DNA of 64,000 nt from Paraburkholderia xenovorans LB400 (GCF_000013645.1 NC_007952.1:1736001-1800000); one strand, 5' to 3'. Counted from the first letter of the stretch, positions 23,770 to 31,650 are shown. Notes: a model not told the origin generated them from the letters alone. Program-made: numbers and translations.

Positions 23770-25329
23770 TCAGCGGATGATGTCGTAGCTGTAGTCGGTC
23801 TTCGCCGCGACGATCGTGTTGGCGTCGAGCGCTTCGAAGAATTCGTCCAGCAGCGTGACCAGCACGCGCAACGCGCCTTCATAGCCCCACGTCGGGAAGC
23901 GATGATAGTGGTGGCGATCGAAGATCGGGAACACCATGCGTATCAGCGGCGTTTTCGTATCACGCTCGAGGTATTTGCCGTAGGTGTTGCCGATCAGGAA
24001 ATCCACCGGCTCCGTGAACAGCAGCGAGCGCATATGCCACAGATCGCGTTTCGGATACACCTTGCAGCCCGCGCCGTACGGCGACGCGTCGAACAGCGCC
24101 TGCACCTTCGCAGCCCAGGTTTCGCCGCCGTTGGTCGCCAGCACGTGCGCCGGTTCGGCCCCGAGTTCGAGCAGGAACTGGGTGTAGCCGAGCATCTGGT
24201 CCGGGTCGCCATAGAGCGCGAAACGCTTGCCGTGCAGATGCGCCTGGCTATCGGCCATCGCGTCGACGAGCTGGCCGCGCTCCTTCTCCAGTTGCGCCGG
24301 AATCGGCTTGCCGGCCACACGCGAGATTTCCATCAGAAACTGATCGGTGCCCGCCACGCCGACCGGCGCGTTCAGCACCACGACTTCCTGACCATGCTCG
24401 GCGATGAACTTGCTGGTCTTCTCGCAGCAGTATTCCTGGAACACGAAGGTCGCCTTCGCGTTCAAAGCGCGCTCCACCTCATCCTTGGTCGTGCCGCCTT
24501 CGTACATGCGGAACTCGCCGTCGGTCGGCGTATTCCACGTTTCGGACGGATCGCAGAGGATGTTCACCTGCACGCCGAACAGATCGAAGATGCGGCGGAT
24601 TTCCTTCATGTTGCCGACCACGTAGCCGTCGAACCCACCGATGAAGTTGACGCTCTCATCGGCCACCCGTTCGAGCGGCGCGGCCGTACCGGCCTTGCCG
24701 TCCCAGAAGTGCTTGAGGATGCCGAGAAGCGCGTTGTCGTAGCCGGTGACATGGCTGCCCACGAAGGCCGGCGTGTGCGCGAACGGCACATCGTAGTCTT
24801 CCGGCACGCTGCCCTTCTGCTTGCTGTTCTTGATGAACGCGTCGAGGTCGTCGCCGATCACTTCCGCCATGCAGGTCGTCGAGACCGCGATCATCTCGGG
24901 CTTGTACAGGTTGTACGCGTTGGCGAGACCGTCGATCATGTTGTTCATGCCGCCGAACACCGCTGCGTCCTCGGTCATCGACGAACTGACGCACGAGGTC
25001 GGCTCCTTGAAGTGGCGCGAAAAGTGCGAGCGGTAATAGGCGACGCAGCCCTGCGAGCCATGCACGAAACTCAGCGTCTTGTGAAAGCCGTTGGCGACAT
25101 ACACCGCGCCGAGCGGCTGGCAAGCCTTGGCCGGGTTGACGGTCAGCGAGTCGCGCGCGAAGTTCTTCTGTTTGTAGTCCTCGGTTTTGGTCCATTCGAC
25201 GATCTGACTGACCTGCTCGTCCGGATGGTTGAATTCGAAGTTTTCCTTTTTTGTGCGGAAAATTTCCTGGTACTCGGGCTCACGGAACAGCAGTTCGTGG
25301 TCGAGAATCCTGTCTGCGGATTGGGGCAT
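23770..25329 (-). CDS. nifK: nitrogenase MoFe protein beta chain NifK
   Basis: The 519-residue protein has the NifK P-cluster ligands and surroundings: NPAKACQPLGAVYVANGF, FVHGSQGCVAYYRSHFSRHFKEP and VSTTCMAEVIGDDLDAFI. The N-terminal extension (EYQEIFRTKKENFEFNHPDEQV) is typical of NifK proteins of the longer class. With NifD it forms the alpha2beta2 MoFe protein and holds half of the P-cluster. It follows nifD by 55 bp. Confidence 0.98.
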   Translation of the reverse strand: MPQSADRILDHELLFREPEYQEIFRTKKENFEFNHPDEQVSQIVEWTKTEDYKQKNFARDSLTVNPAKACQPLGAVYVANGFHKTLSFVHGSQGCVAYYRSHFSRHFKEPTSCVSSSMTEDAAVFGGMNNMIDGLANAYNLYKPEMIAVSTTCMAEVIGDDLDAFIKNSKQKGSVPEDYDVPFAHTPAFVGSHVTGYDNALLGILKHFWDGKAGTAAPLERVADESVNFIGGFDGYVVGNMKEIRRIFDLFGVQVNILCDPSETWNTPTDGEFRMYEGGTTKDEVERALNAKATFVFQEYCCEKTSKFIAEHGQEVVVLNAPVGVAGTDQFLMEISRVAGKPIPAQLEKERGQLVDAMADSQAHLHGKRFALYGDPDQMLGYTQFLLELGAEPAHVLATNGGETWAAKVQALFDASPYGAGCKVYPKRDLWHMRSLLFTEPVDFLIGNTYGKYLERDTKTPLIRMVFPIFDRHHYHRFPTWGYEGALRVLVTLLDEFFEALDANTIVAAKTDYSYDIIR

Positions 25330-25384
25330 GGGATGCTCCTGATATTCAGTTCGATGGCTTCAATGGCCTGCCGGCCATCGGGGC

Positions 25385-26848
25385 TTAGGCGGTTTTCTTC
25401 CAGGGCGCCCTGGCGAGCCCCCAAACCGGGCTGGAAATGGCCATGTCCATGTCGCGCGCGAAAATGGCGTAGCCGTCGTAGCCGTGGTACGGACCGGAAT
25501 AATCCCAGCTGTGCATCTGGCGAAATGGCACGCCCATCTTCTGGAATACGTACTTTTCCTTGATGCCGGAGCCGACCAGGTCGGGCTGGATCTGTTCGAC
25601 GAACTTCTCGAACTCGTAGCCGGTCACGTCGTCGTAAATCAGCGTGCCGTCTTTCACGTAGTGCGTGGTGCGCTGATAGTCGTCGTTGTGGCCGAACTCG
25701 TAGCCCGTGCCCACCACGTTCATGCCGAGGTCTTCATAAGCGCCGATCACATGGCGCGGACGCAGCCCGCCGACGAACAGCATCACCGTCTTGTCCTGCA
25801 GGCGCGGCCTGAACTTCGCGTTCACCGCGTCCACGAGCGGCCGATACTTCGCGATGACCTTCTCCGCATTGGCCTTGATCGTGTCGTCGAAATGGCTGGC
25901 GATTTCGCGCAGGCTTTTCTCGATCATCGTCGGGCCGAAGAAGTTGTATTCGACCCAGGGAATACCGTACTTCTCTTCCATGTGCCGGCTGATGTAGTTC
26001 ATCGAGCGATAGCAATGCAACACGTTGAGCTTGGCCTTCGGCGTGTTCTCCAGCTCGGCGATCGAGCCGTCGCCCGACCATTGTGCGATCACGCGCAGGC
26101 CGATTTCTTCGAGCAGGATCCGGCTCGACCAGGCATCGCCGCCGATGTTGTAGTCGCCGATAATCGCGACGTCGTACGGCGTGGACACGAAATCGGGGCG
26201 CTTGTCGGGATCGGCCTTGTCGAACACCCAGTCGCGGATCGCATCGTTGGCAAGATGGTGGCCGAGCGACTGGCTGACACCGCGAAAACCTTCACAACGC
26301 ACCGGCACGATGGTGTGCCCTTCGTACTGCGCACTCTTTTTCTTCGAGACGGCCTCGATGTCGTCGCCGATCAGCCCGATCGGGCATTCGCTCTGGATCG
26401 AGATGCCCTTGTTTAGCGGGAACAGCACCTGAATCTCGTCGATGATCTTGTCGAGCTTCTTGTCGCCGCCGAAAACGATGTCCTTTTCCTGGAAGTCCGA
26501 AGTGAACTGCATCGTCACGAAGGTGTCGATGCCGGTGGTGCCGATGTAGTAGTTGCGGCGTGCCGCCCACGAATACTGGCCGCAACCGACCGGGCCGTGG
26601 CTGATGTGGATCATGTCCTTGATCGGCCCCCACACGACGCCCTTCGAGCCGGCGTACGCGCAACCGCGAATCGTCATCACGCCCGGCAATGACTTGATGT
26701 TGGATTTCACGCCACAGTCGGGCTTGCCGTCCTCGAAGGTGCCCAAATGCTTGGCGCGCCGTTTGGCCATTTTCTCGGGATAGGCCTTCAGCACTTCATC
26801 GATCAGGGCCTTGTTCGCGGCCTTGCGCTCTTCAACAGTGACGCTCAT
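25385..26848 (-). CDS. nifD: nitrogenase MoFe protein alpha chain NifD
   Basis: From the ATG at 26848 the protein is 487 residues. P-cluster ligands lie in TIRGCAYAGSKGVVWGP, HGPVGCGQYSW and SECPIGLIGDDIEAV. The FeMo-cofactor ligands are the cysteine in LNVLHCYRSMNYI and the histidine in QMHSWDYSGPYHGYDG. It carries the active site for dinitrogen reduction. It lies 102 bp after nifH, and that gap contains a strong stem-loop. Confidence 0.98.
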   Translation of the reverse strand: MSVTVEERKAANKALIDEVLKAYPEKMAKRRAKHLGTFEDGKPDCGVKSNIKSLPGVMTIRGCAYAGSKGVVWGPIKDMIHISHGPVGCGQYSWAARRNYYIGTTGIDTFVTMQFTSDFQEKDIVFGGDKKLDKIIDEIQVLFPLNKGISIQSECPIGLIGDDIEAVSKKKSAQYEGHTIVPVRCEGFRGVSQSLGHHLANDAIRDWVFDKADPDKRPDFVSTPYDVAIIGDYNIGGDAWSSRILLEEIGLRVIAQWSGDGSIAELENTPKAKLNVLHCYRSMNYISRHMEEKYGIPWVEYNFFGPTMIEKSLREIASHFDDTIKANAEKVIAKYRPLVDAVNAKFRPRLQDKTVMLFVGGLRPRHVIGAYEDLGMNVVGTGYEFGHNDDYQRTTHYVKDGTLIYDDVTGYEFEKFVEQIQPDLVGSGIKEKYVFQKMGVPFRQMHSWDYSGPYHGYDGYAIFARDMDMAISSPVWGLARAPWKKTA

Positions 26849-26894
26849 GGGAATGCTCCGTTGGGTGAATATCAGGCCTCGCGGTGAGTTGCAT

Positions 26895-26936
26895 GCACGG
26901 CCCGGCCATTGCGTGAAGAACAACGCCGGGCCGCGC
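26895..26936 (-). promoter_or_regulatory. nifH-nifD intercistronic stem-loop
   Basis: In the transcript GCGCGGCCCGGC pairs with GCCGGGCCGUGC over 12 bp, with one G-U pair, around an 18-base loop. It lies between the nifH stop and nifD start. Stable hairpins at this place are known to protect nifH mRNA or partly end transcription, which would give more NifH than NifDK. Confidence 0.7.
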
Positions 26937-26950
26937 ACGGCAACGCCCGC

Positions 26951-27832
26951 TCAGGCGGTCAGCTCCGCTGCGGTCTTGCCGACTTGCGATTCGTCGATGG
27001 ACTTCATGATGCCGTGCTCCATCAACAGGTCTTCCAGCTGATCCATCGTGATCGGCGTCGGGATCGTGCCGTTGCCCGCGTTGTTGTGCACCTTGGTGGC
27101 AAGCTGGCGATACTCTTCAGCCTGCTTCGACTCCGGCGCGAATTCGATCACCGTCATGCGGCGCAGTTCGGCGTGCTGCACGATGTTGTCGCGCGGAACG
27201 AAGTGGATGAGACGCGAACCCAGCATCTTCGCCAGCGCTTCCGCGAGTTCGAGCTCCTTGTCGGTCTGGCGCTCGTTGCACACCAGGCCGCCCAGGCGCA
27301 CACCGCCGCTGTTCGCGTACTTCAGAATGCCTTTCGAAATATTGTTGGCCGCGTACATGGCCATCATTTCGCCGGACATCACGATGTAGATTTCCTGCGC
27401 CTTGTTTTCGCGAATCGGCATGGCGAAGCCGCCGCACACCACGTCGCCGAGCACGTCGTACGAGACATAGTCCACGCCGTCATAGGCGCCGTTTTCTTCG
27501 AGGAAGTTGATCGACGTGATCACGCCGCGGCCCGCGCAGCCGACGCCCGGTTCCGGACCGCCGGATTCCACGCAACGGATGTCGCGGTAACCGATCTTCA
27601 TCACGTCCTCGAGTTCGAGGTCTTCCACCGAGCCGGCTTCGGCGGCCAGCGACAGGATGGTGTCCTGCGCCTTGGCGTGCAGGATCAGGCGGGTCGAGTC
27701 CGCCTTGGGATCGCAGCCGACGATCAGGATCTTCTGGCCGAGTTCGGTCAGGGCTGCCAGGGTGTTCTGCGAGGTGGTCGACTTGCCGATGCCACCTTTG
27801 CCGTAGAACGCGATTTGCCGAAGTTTGGACAT
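26951..27832 (-). CDS. nifH: nitrogenase iron protein NifH
   Basis: The 293-residue protein has the P-loop GKGGIGKS at residues 11-18, the [4Fe-4S] cysteines Cys99 (GVGCAGRGV) and Cys133 (DVVCGGFAM), and the arginine after Cys99 that is the target for ADP-ribosylation in some species. As a dimer it hydrolyses ATP and passes electrons to NifDK; it is also needed for cofactor insertion. It is the first gene of the nifHDK operon and has a 125-base leader from its -24/-12 promoter. Confidence 0.99.
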   Translation of the reverse strand: MSKLRQIAFYGKGGIGKSTTSQNTLAALTELGQKILIVGCDPKADSTRLILHAKAQDTILSLAAEAGSVEDLELEDVMKIGYRDIRCVESGGPEPGVGCAGRGVITSINFLEENGAYDGVDYVSYDVLGDVVCGGFAMPIRENKAQEIYIVMSGEMMAMYAANNISKGILKYANSGGVRLGGLVCNERQTDKELELAEALAKMLGSRLIHFVPRDNIVQHAELRRMTVIEFAPESKQAEEYRQLATKVHNNAGNGTIPTPITMDQLEDLLMEHGIMKSIDESQVGKTAAELTA

Positions 27833-27967
27833 TGCATTTCTCCATTCAGGAAGGAGGGTTGAAACCAGGGTTGCGTAACCGCGACCATGTCAGCCTGTCG
27901 TGCCTGTATGGGTCTTCTTATATCGAGTCACGCGTCGGCCGGACCTGTGTCCGCGCTGGACCCCAAA

Positions 27968-27983
27968 TGCAGCTTCCGTGCCA
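27968..27983 (-). promoter_or_regulatory. sigma-54 (-24/-12) promoter of nifH
   Basis: On the minus strand TGGCACGGAAGCTGCA matches the -24 consensus TGGCACG exactly, and GG and GC are ten bases apart. Predicted start of transcription is about 27957, 125 bases before the nifH ATG. Confidence 0.9.
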
Positions 27984-28063
27984 TGTCGCCGACGGTGCCC
28001 TGTCGCGTCCGTGCTGCCGCGCTGCGCGGTACGTTCGCGACTTTCCGGACTCCTGTGCGGTCT

Positions 28064-28079
28064 TGTCGGTTTCGCGACA
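28064..28079. promoter_or_regulatory. NifA upstream activator site of nifH
   Basis: TGTCGGTTTCGCGACA is a TGT-N10-ACA site with symmetric TGTCG/CGACA ends. It is centred about 114 bp before the predicted nifH start and about 210 bp before the divergent haemoglobin gene. Confidence 0.85.
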
Positions 28080-28119
28080 AAGCTCGCGAACTTCGTCGTG
28101 AATCAAACCGTTCGGGGGC

Positions 28120-28179
28120 GTTTGTCGCATTGTTTGTCGGGTCATTGGTCGGGCCGTTTGTCGGGCGTTTCTGTCGCGT
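28120..28179. repeat. 12-bp periodic array with NifA half-site-like units
   Basis: Five successive 12-mers run GTTTGTCGCATT, GTTTGTCGGGTC, ATTGGTCGGGCC, GTTTGTCGGGCG, TTTCTGTCGCGT. Four hold TGTCG, the half site of the adjoining NifA site. The array lies within the 450-bp nifH-haemoglobin spacer (27833-28282), which otherwise holds only the promoters listed here. Confidence 0.7.
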
Positions 28180-28255
28180 TGGTCTGCATCCATGCGCGCG
28201 GCCCGGGCGCCGCGTGCGCAGCCGGCAGCGGCCTCATGAGCGGCCCGGCTCAGCC

Positions 28256-28271
28256 TGGTTCGGTTATTGCA
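28256..28271 (+). promoter_or_regulatory. candidate -24/-12 promoter of the haemoglobin gene
   Basis: TGGTTCGGTTATTGCA has GG-N10-GC and a good TTGCA -12 element. Transcription would start near 28282, one base before the ATG at 28283, so the message would be leaderless. No ribosome site is visible before that ATG, which fits, but the match could be chance. Confidence 0.4.
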
Positions 28272-28282
28272 TTGATCGCGCC

Positions 28283-28702
28283 ATGAACCCATCTGCCATC
28301 CCGTCTTCGCAACAGCTGCCGCGCGCGACGCACTTCGACCGTCTTGGCGGCGAGCCCGCCGTCATCCGTCTGGTCGACGCGTTTTACCGGCGCATGGATA
28401 CGCGGCCCGACGCGCAGCGCATTCGCGCGATGCATCACCCGGACCTCTCGTCGACGAAGGCGGTTCTGGTGCTGTATCTGTGCGAATGGCTCGGCGGCGA
28501 CAAGCAGTACTCGGCGCAGCGCGGCCATCCACGTTTGCGCATGCGTCATGCGGCCTTCGCCATCGGGCTCGCGGAACGCGATGCCTGGCTCACCTGCATG
28601 CGCGGCGCGCTCGACGAGACGGGAGTCGATCCGGCACTGCGCGACGAACTGATGCAGGCGTTTTTCAAAACCGCCGACTGGATGCGCAACACGCCGACGT
28701 GA
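28283..28702 (+). CDS. truncated haemoglobin, group III-like
   Basis: The 139-residue protein starts at MNPSAIPSS and has THFDRLGGEPAVIRLVDAFYRR for the first helices, LCEWLGGDKQYSAQRGHPRLRMRHAAF with the haem-ligand histidine in MRHAAF, and ERDAWLTCMRGALDETG for the last helices. Such globins bind O2 or NO. Placed back to back with nifH it may scavenge oxygen or NO under nitrogen-fixing conditions, which is inference. It is the first of six plus-strand genes. Confidence 0.88.
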   Translation: MNPSAIPSSQQLPRATHFDRLGGEPAVIRLVDAFYRRMDTRPDAQRIRAMHHPDLSSTKAVLVLYLCEWLGGDKQYSAQRGHPRLRMRHAAFAIGLAERDAWLTCMRGALDETGVDPALRDELMQAFFKTADWMRNTPT

Positions 28703-28738
28703 ATTCCTCTTCAATGCTGTTCAACTCAAGGATCTGTG

Positions 28739-29347
28739 ATGACCGAAACGCTCGCCCACAAGGAGATCGACGACACCGCGTTCGCCCGTCTCGAACACGA
28801 AGGCCGTCTGCTCAACCCGGTGCTCAAGGGACTGACGAACAGGTTCGGCCGGGTCGGCTTTCGCGGCGAACTCGCGCTGCGCTTTGCCCCGAAGCTCGCC
28901 GACGAGGCGCGCCCGCCCGAGCTGACCTGCGATCAGGTGATGGCCTGCGCGACGATCGGCGAAAAGCACCTGCCCTTTTTCGCCGGGTATCTGCTGAGTT
29001 TCGAGTATCTGAAGGATGTGGCCGAGGTGCTCGGCGACACATTGTCGGCGGGCGGCAAGTACTTTCTGTTCTGCGACAACATCGACCTGAGCAAGCGCTA
29101 TCAGGTGCCGTACAAGGGCGCGATGTTCTATGTGCTGCCGATTCTCGAATCCACCGTGTACAACGAAATGCTCGAATTGCTGTACCTCGAAAAGAACGAA
29201 CTGAAGAAGAAAGACACAGGCGGCAAGCTCGACGCGGTAGCGGACGCAGCTATCAAGTTCGATGTGACCTTCGACACGATCACCTACAGCGAAGGGCTCG
29301 AACTGATGGGGCCGGTGCGCAACCCCAACGAAAACCGCCCGGTCTGA
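28739..29347 (+). CDS. unrecognised nif-cluster protein (202 aa)
   Basis: The start at 28739 has AAGGA six bases upstream (an in-frame GTG lies one codon earlier). I do not recognise the family. It has PELTCDQVMACATIGEKHLPFFAGYLLSFEYLKDVAEVLG, a segment GGKYFLFCDNIDLSKRYQVPYKGAMFYVLPILESTVYNEM, and a C-terminal ELMGPVRNPNENRPV. It looks soluble and mixed alpha/beta; two cysteines do not form a known motif. It follows the haemoglobin gene by 36 bp and precedes the ankyrin gene, so it probably belongs to their operon. Confidence 0.8.
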   Translation: MTETLAHKEIDDTAFARLEHEGRLLNPVLKGLTNRFGRVGFRGELALRFAPKLADEARPPELTCDQVMACATIGEKHLPFFAGYLLSFEYLKDVAEVLGDTLSAGGKYFLFCDNIDLSKRYQVPYKGAMFYVLPILESTVYNEMLELLYLEKNELKKKDTGGKLDAVADAAIKFDVTFDTITYSEGLELMGPVRNPNENRPV

Positions 29348-29429
29348 AACGCGGGGCCGACGGCAGCCGTGCCTCAGACCGCGCGGCCGCTTCCCCGATG
29401 TTCCCTTGCACCCGAACGGGATCACGATC

Positions 29430-30020
29430 ATGCACACCGACACTGTCCTCGCTGTCCGCGAACGCCTGCCGCGCCGAGTGGCCCGGCGCGCCGACGCACC
29501 CCTCGAAACGGTCGCGCCCGCCGCGCTTTCCACCTGGCTCGCGTACCACGGCTTTCCCGACCTGCATTCGCGCAGCGTGAACGGCGAGACTCCGCTGATG
29601 CGTGCCGCGCGGCATGGCGAAGACGCGGTGGTCGAAGCATTGCTCGCATTCGGCGCGCGGGCCGACGCGCTCGACGACGACGGCAACCATGCATTGTGGT
29701 TCGCATGCCTGCGCGGCGGCCCTGCGACGATCCTGCGATTGATCGAAGCCGGCTCGCCCATCGACCATGCGAACGACGACGACATCACCTGCCTGATGCA
29801 AGCCGCCGCGAGCGGCCGGCTCGACGTCCTGCGAATGCTGCTTGCGCAGGGCGCAAGCGCTGAACTGTGCGCGCCCGACGGACGCAGCGCGCTCGACATG
29901 GCCGCCGACCTCGGCCTGCAACTGCTGCGCGCGGCACGCCAGATGGACCAGATGGGCCAGATGCACCAGACGGAAGAAGCCGGCACGCAGCGTATCGCCG
30001 CGACGCCGGACCTGGTCTGA
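29430..30020 (+). CDS. ankyrin-repeat protein
   Basis: From the ATG at 29430 the protein is 196 residues (a TTG eight codons upstream is possible). About four ankyrin repeats are visible, for example NGETPLMRAARHGEDAVVEALLAFGA, DGNHALWFACLRGGPATILRLIEAG, DDITCLMQAAASGRLDVLRMLLAQGA and DGRSALDMAADLGLQLLR. It should be a soluble protein-binding module. It closely resembles the ankyrin half of the downstream rhodanese fusion, so the pair arose by duplication. The C-terminal tail has a MDQMGQMHQ low-complexity stretch. Confidence 0.88.
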   Translation: MHTDTVLAVRERLPRRVARRADAPLETVAPAALSTWLAYHGFPDLHSRSVNGETPLMRAARHGEDAVVEALLAFGARADALDDDGNHALWFACLRGGPATILRLIEAGSPIDHANDDDITCLMQAAASGRLDVLRMLLAQGASAELCAPDGRSALDMAADLGLQLLRAARQMDQMGQMHQTEEAGTQRIAATPDLV

Positions 30021-30029
30021 CATGCGCGC

Positions 30030-30074
30030 CATCGGCCAACACGCGCGGCGCCGGCGAAACCTGTATGGCCGATG
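30030..30074 (+). repeat. inverted repeat between the ankyrin gene and the rhodanese-ankyrin gene
   Basis: CATCGGCCA (30030-30038) and TGGCCGATG (30066-30074) are a perfect 9-bp inverted repeat 27 bases apart, in the 75-bp gap before the ATG at 30096. In RNA it could form a hairpin that attenuates or stabilises the downstream message. Confidence 0.4.
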
Positions 30075-30095
30075 TCGCCGGCGGGAGCTCGCACG

Positions 30096-30872
30096 ATGAA
30101 AGGCCGACATGTGTTCCGCCGCCTCACGTTCGACGAAGTCCGCGCATGGCTCGCACGACGGCCGGACGCGCTGCTGCTCGACGCGCGCGACGCCGCCAGT
30201 TACGCACGCGACGGCTGGCCGGGCGCCGTGCGCCTCTCAGCCGACAACCAGGACGCACTGCTGCTGCGCACTGATCGGCAGCGGCCCGTGCTGATCTATT
30301 GCTACAAGGGCAACGCCAGCCAGGTCTGCGCGCAGATGTTCGCTGACTTCGGCTTTACCGATGTCTGCGACCTGGTCGGCGGCCATCGCGCGTGGACGGC
30401 GGGCGTCGACGGCTCGAACCCGTCCAGTGAAGCGCTTGCGCCGGAACTCGCCGCATGGCTCGCGCGCGAAGGCTTCATCGGCACGCAGGCGCGCGGCGCG
30501 CACGGCAACACGCCGCTGATGAACGCCGCATGGCGCGGCGCGCCGGCCGTGGTCGAGCAGTTGCTCGCATGCGGCGTCGCACTCGACGCCATCAACGAGG
30601 ACGGCAACAACGCGTTGTGGTTCGCCTGTGTGAACGGCAATCCGTCGCTCGTCACGCGTCTCGTTGCGGCCGGCGTGCCGATGGATCATGCCAACGCGAA
30701 CGGCGCGACCTGCCTGATGCTCGCGGCATCGTCAGGCAAGGCCGAGGTGCTGAGCGCGCTGCTCGCCTTGGGCGCCGATCCGGCGCTGCGCTCCGAGGAC
30801 GGCTTCACGGCCGCCGACATGGCGGCCAGCGTCGACTGCCTGCAACTGCTGCGTCAGCTCCGGGAAGCCTGA
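30096..30872 (+). CDS. rhodanese-ankyrin fusion protein (RhdN-like)
   Basis: The preferred start is the ATG at 30096 with GGGAG upstream (30072 is an alternative), giving 258 residues. Residues 1-115 are a rhodanese domain with active-site Cys69 in the loop CYKGNAS and VCDLVGGHRAWTAG after it. Residues 125-258 hold about four ankyrin repeats (HGNTPLMNAAWRGAPAVVEQ, DGNNALWFACVNGNPSLV, NGATCLMLAASSGKAEVL). It may supply or relay sulfane sulfur to nif Fe-S assembly. In Azotobacter a rhodanese gene (rhdN) also lies beside nifO and nifQ; here the rhodanese is next to nifO. Confidence 0.88.
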   Translation: MKGRHVFRRLTFDEVRAWLARRPDALLLDARDAASYARDGWPGAVRLSADNQDALLLRTDRQRPVLIYCYKGNASQVCAQMFADFGFTDVCDLVGGHRAWTAGVDGSNPSSEALAPELAAWLAREGFIGTQARGAHGNTPLMNAAWRGAPAVVEQLLACGVALDAINEDGNNALWFACVNGNPSLVTRLVAAGVPMDHANANGATCLMLAASSGKAEVLSALLALGADPALRSEDGFTAADMAASVDCLQLLRQLREA

Positions 30873-30874
30873 CA

Positions 30875-31360
30875 ATGGCCCACCTCGTCTTCTACGAAAA
30901 ACCCGGCTGCGCCGGCAATGGCCGCCAGAAAGCCCTGCTGCGCGCGGCCGGTCACACGCTCGACGTGCGCGACCTGCTGAGCTGGCCGTGGAGCGCCGAC
31001 GCGCTGCTGGCGTTCATCGCGCCGCTGCCGGTCAGCGAATGGTTCAACCGCGCGGCGCCGCGCATCAAGTCGGGCGAGATCGTGCCGGAAACGCTCGACG
31101 CCGATACCGCCTTGGCGCTGCTGCTAGCCGGGCCGCTGCTGATCCGCCGGCCGCTGATGCAGTGCGACGCGCGCCGCATGGTCGGCTTCGATGCAGCCGA
31201 AGTGCATGCGTGGGTCGGGCTCGGCGCGCAGCCTCCGGCCCCGGGCTCGCCACTCGAAGGCTGCGCCGCAACGGCGGCCCACGGAACGGACCAACACGCG
31301 GACCAGCGCACAGAACAGCGCACCGACCAACGGACAACTCGCTGCACCCCTTCCACCTAA
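30875..31360 (+). CDS. nifO: nitrogenase-associated ArsC-like protein NifO
   Basis: The 161-residue protein has an ArsC/Spx thioredoxin-like fold: MAHLVFYEKPGCAGNGRQKALLRAAGH, then PVSEWFNRAAPRIKSGEI and GPLLIRRPLMQCDARRMVGFDA. The N-terminal motif CAGNGRQK replaces the CX3CR of arsenate reductases, as in NifO. In Azotobacter NifO affects molybdenum and nitrate use. The C-terminal 30 residues are a low-complexity tail rich in DQRTEQRT. It starts two bases after the rhodanese-ankyrin stop. Confidence 0.87.
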   Translation: MAHLVFYEKPGCAGNGRQKALLRAAGHTLDVRDLLSWPWSADALLAFIAPLPVSEWFNRAAPRIKSGEIVPETLDADTALALLLAGPLLIRRPLMQCDARRMVGFDAAEVHAWVGLGAQPPAPGSPLEGCAATAAHGTDQHADQRTEQRTDQRTTRCTPST

Positions 31361-31378
31361 AACGGAAATCCCGGCACC

Positions 31379-31615
31379 ATGCCCCTCTACGACTACCATT
31401 GCACGGCCTGCGGCCACACATTCGAAATGCTGGTGCGCGGCGGCCAACCGCCGGTCTGCCCGCAATGCGGCAGTACCGCGCTAGCGAGGCAGGTGAGCGC
31501 CCCGGTCGCGCCCGGCAAGAGCCGCGCGATCGTCTCTTCGGCGCGACGCCAGGCGGCGCGCGAAGGACACCTCAGCAATTATTCACCAGCCGAGCGCGGC
31601 AAGCTGCTGCGCTGA
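31379..31615 (+). CDS. FmdB-type zinc ribbon protein
   Basis: The 78-residue protein begins MPLYDYHCTACGHTFEMLVRGG and has a second cysteine pair in PVCPQCGS, giving the two CX2C knuckles of the FmdB/CxxC_CxxC_SSSS family. The rest is a basic tail ending SNYSPAERGKLLR. FmdB-like proteins are regulators or small accessory proteins; the role here is unknown. It starts 18 bp after nifO and is the last gene of the plus-strand operon. Confidence 0.85.
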   Translation: MPLYDYHCTACGHTFEMLVRGGQPPVCPQCGSTALARQVSAPVAPGKSRAIVSSARRQAAREGHLSNYSPAERGKLLR

Positions 31616-31650
31616 GCCGCACGGAGAAGCGGTCATGGACCAGCTGACCG

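Noticed and set aside
23302..25563. A 753-codon plus-strand frame over nifK
   Set aside because: Antisense shadow of nifK, whose family motifs are unmistakable.
27833..27967. A -24/-12 promoter closer to nifH (around AGGCACGACAGGCTG on the minus strand, near 27900)
   Set aside because: GG and GC are not ten bases apart; the motif at 27968-27983 fits fully.
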